From contig CAJVXR010000073.1 of NCBI GenBank assembly GCA_913009535.1, forward strand, positions 1 to 7,219: DNA of 7,219 bases. The letters are read 5' to 3'. The notes below the pieces were generated by a model. It did not search any database. It saw nothing but the letters and a program-made list of their open reading frames with translations, and was not told the origin of the DNA. Positions 5,962 to 7,219 of this stretch are shown here, piece after piece. This DNA comes from an uncultured Flavobacteriales bacterium. Lineage in GTDB: Bacteria > Bacteroidota > Bacteroidia > Flavobacteriales > Flavobacteriaceae. Made by a program: the position numbers and the translations under genes. Within the stretch, counting starts at the first letter, position 1. The number at the start of each line of letters is the position of its first letter.

Positions 5962-7219
5962 TTATCTAATAATTAATTTAGATGTTTTACTTTGTCCTTC
6001 AATTGTTACTTTCACTAAGTACATTCCTGAACTTATTGAACTAACATCTAAAGTATCTGCACTTAATGAAGTGTTTATCAATCGCTTTCCAGTGATATCA
6101 AATACCTCAACATACTTCACTCCATTTACTGGAGTTTGTATTGTTACATAACTTCCGTTAGAAGGGTTTGGATAGATTCTCATATCTAGTAAAGTGTTAT
6201 CTGAAACAGATAATCCAGCTCCACCAACACAAATTTCATCTAAATACCAGCCATCACCATCATTGTTAGTTAAAACAAAAGCAACATAAATTGGCGTACC
6301 AATGTATGCACTTAAATCAGCCTCATTATATTGAAATCCATTGGTTCCACTAATATTACCAATATTCATCTCTCCATATTCAGAGATTGTTACAAAACTA
6401 GCATGATCTGTTTGACTTGATGTTGACACTCTTATGCTATAAGAAGAATTATAATCAGAAGTATATGAATCAGCTTCATAGTAAGTCAACCAATCAGAAT
6501 CTTCACCAGGCGTAAACATTGGAGTTACTAACCAATCTTCATTAACATCACCAGAATTTTCATAACCAACGAAAGCTCCTGTTCCACCATCAGTAGAAAT
6601 AGTTGATGCTTCCCAGTTCGATCCAGTTCCAGCACCATTAGTACCTATGTAAGATGTCCAATCAGCAGGAGGAACTGTTCCTCCTTCAAAAGCTTCACAC
6701 CAAGGACCAGTAATTACTGTAGAGGCTTCCGGTGAGCCTATTACAACACGTCCATGATAATCATTTTCTGCATTAGCATTAGGTCCATATACAGTGAATC
6801 CAAACTGAACTAGCTTACCTTCAGGTAACATACTACCATCTACAGTTACACTAAATTCACCAGCTTCAATAGGGAACACATAAGCTCCTTCAAGCATGTC
6901 AGAATAACCAGCATCTGGATCTAAACATTTAATGAAGTATACAGCATTGTATCCATCTACAAGTGTGTTTTCATCAACAGAACCAGTAAAAGTTAAATCT
7001 GCACCATTATATGTTTCCGTAGACTCAATTTGAGTTGTAGCTTCCATAAATTTGTTTCCATAACCTTCACCATTATCCCAGTATGCATCTCCAATATTAT
7101 CAGCATAAGTATTAAAGTTAGGTTCTAAGACAATATTAGGTGTATCTACATTTAATGTAGTCTTAAGATCAGCTACACCCCATGATGAACCAAACTGATA
7201 ACCACCTTGAGTTCCATCT
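5962..7219 (-). CDS. T9SS-exported protein with choice-of-anchor J domain, C-terminal part (runs off right edge)
   Basis: The frame has no stop from the right edge to TAA at 5962-5964, giving 418 complete residues. The internal ATG at 7045-7047 is not a credible start, because the same frame continues through it with sensible sequence. Visible residues 1-166 form an unnamed module beginning DGTQGGYQFGSSWGVADLKT and containing NFNTYADN, FMEATT, NGADLTFTG and VQFGFTVYGPNAN. Residues 172-332 are a choice-of-anchor J (cleaved adhesin type) beta-sandwich, from PWCEAFEGGTVPPADW to WYLDEICVGG; its two cysteines (174 and 330) could form a disulfide. Residues 343-418 are a type A T9SS sorting domain with RIYPNPSNG, VEVFDITGKRL and SSGMYLVKV, ending KLIIR. 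The protein should cross the outer membrane by T9SS and be released or surface-anchored after the tail is cleaved. The catalytic or main domain, if any, lies off the window, so the substrate is unknown; polysaccharide is a guess from similar flavobacterial proteins. Confidence 0.9.
   Translation of the reverse strand, partial: DGTQGGYQFGSSWGVADLKTTLNVDTPNIVLEPNFNTYADNIGDAYWDNGEGYGNKFMEATTQIESTETYNGADLTFTGSVDENTLVDGYNAVYFIKCLDPDAGYSDMLEGAYVFPIEAGEFSVTVDGSMLPEGKLVQFGFTVYGPNANAENDYHGRVVIGSPEASTVITGPWCEAFEGGTVPPADWTSYIGTNGAGTGSNWEASTISTDGGTGAFVGYENSGDVNEDWLVTPMFTPGEDSDWLTYYEADSYTSDYNSSYSIRVSTSSQTDHASFVTISEYGEMNIGNISGTNGFQYNEADLSAYIGTPIYVAFVLTNNDGDGWYLDEICVGGAGLSVSDNTLLDMRIYPNPSNGSYVTIQTPVNGVKYVEVFDITGKRLINTSLSADTLDVSSISSGMYLVKVTIEGQSKTSKLIIR

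Noticed and set aside
7045..7047. The ATG at 7045-7047 as the true start of the T9SS protein.
   Set aside because: The frame stays open for 57 more codons to the right edge, with ordered domain-like sequence, and there is no signal peptide after this ATG although the protein must be exported.
1..7219. A defence system, mobile element, CRISPR array or new multi-gene system in this window.
   Set aside because: All larger genes fall in common chromosomal families, no transposase, integrase, direct-repeat array or tRNA boundary is seen, and the gene order does not suggest one shared function.

Overview
The window looks like ordinary chromosome from a marine-type flavobacterium (Bacteroidota, Flavobacteriia). 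The evidence is strongly AT-rich DNA, start codons without Shine-Dalgarno sequences, one exact TAnnTTTG promoter -7 element, a C-terminal type IX secretion (T9SS) sorting domain, and a DUF2805/TIGR03643 protein of a kind common in marine bacteria. No tRNA, rRNA, CRISPR array, insertion sequence or phage gene was seen.

Layout, left to right. Positions 1-168 (minus) hold the first 56 codons of a secreted protein that resembles the start of a GH10 xylanase; it runs off the left edge. It diverges from a plus-strand COG2509 flavoprotein gene (315-1874). Next come a short spacer with a small hairpin and a 49-codon lysine-rich gene (1990-2139, plus). The stop codon of that gene directly abuts the stop codon of the convergent oligopeptidase B lipoprotein gene (2140-4272, minus). 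Upstream of the peptidase, 37 bases away and in the same direction, is an HI0933/YhiN/BaiN-type flavoprotein gene (4310-5524, minus); the two probably form an operon. A DUF2805 gene (5604-5885, plus) diverges from that pair and has its own likely promoter. It ends at a strong bidirectional terminator (5910-5945). The terminator is shared with a large T9SS-exported protein (5962 to beyond 7219, minus) that enters from the right edge.

The genes do not form one obvious pathway. Two encode probable exported proteins for handling polymers outside the cell (the GH10-like fragment and the T9SS protein), one is a lipoprotein peptidase for small basic peptides, and two are flavoproteins of widespread families with poorly known substrates. 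This fits a polymer-degrading lifestyle, but the sequence does not show that the genes act together.

I found no convincing new multi-gene system. The points most worth a second look are the short lysine-rich gene at 1990-2139, the unnamed N-terminal module of the T9SS protein, the lipoprotein form of oligopeptidase B, and the GH10-like start at the left edge.
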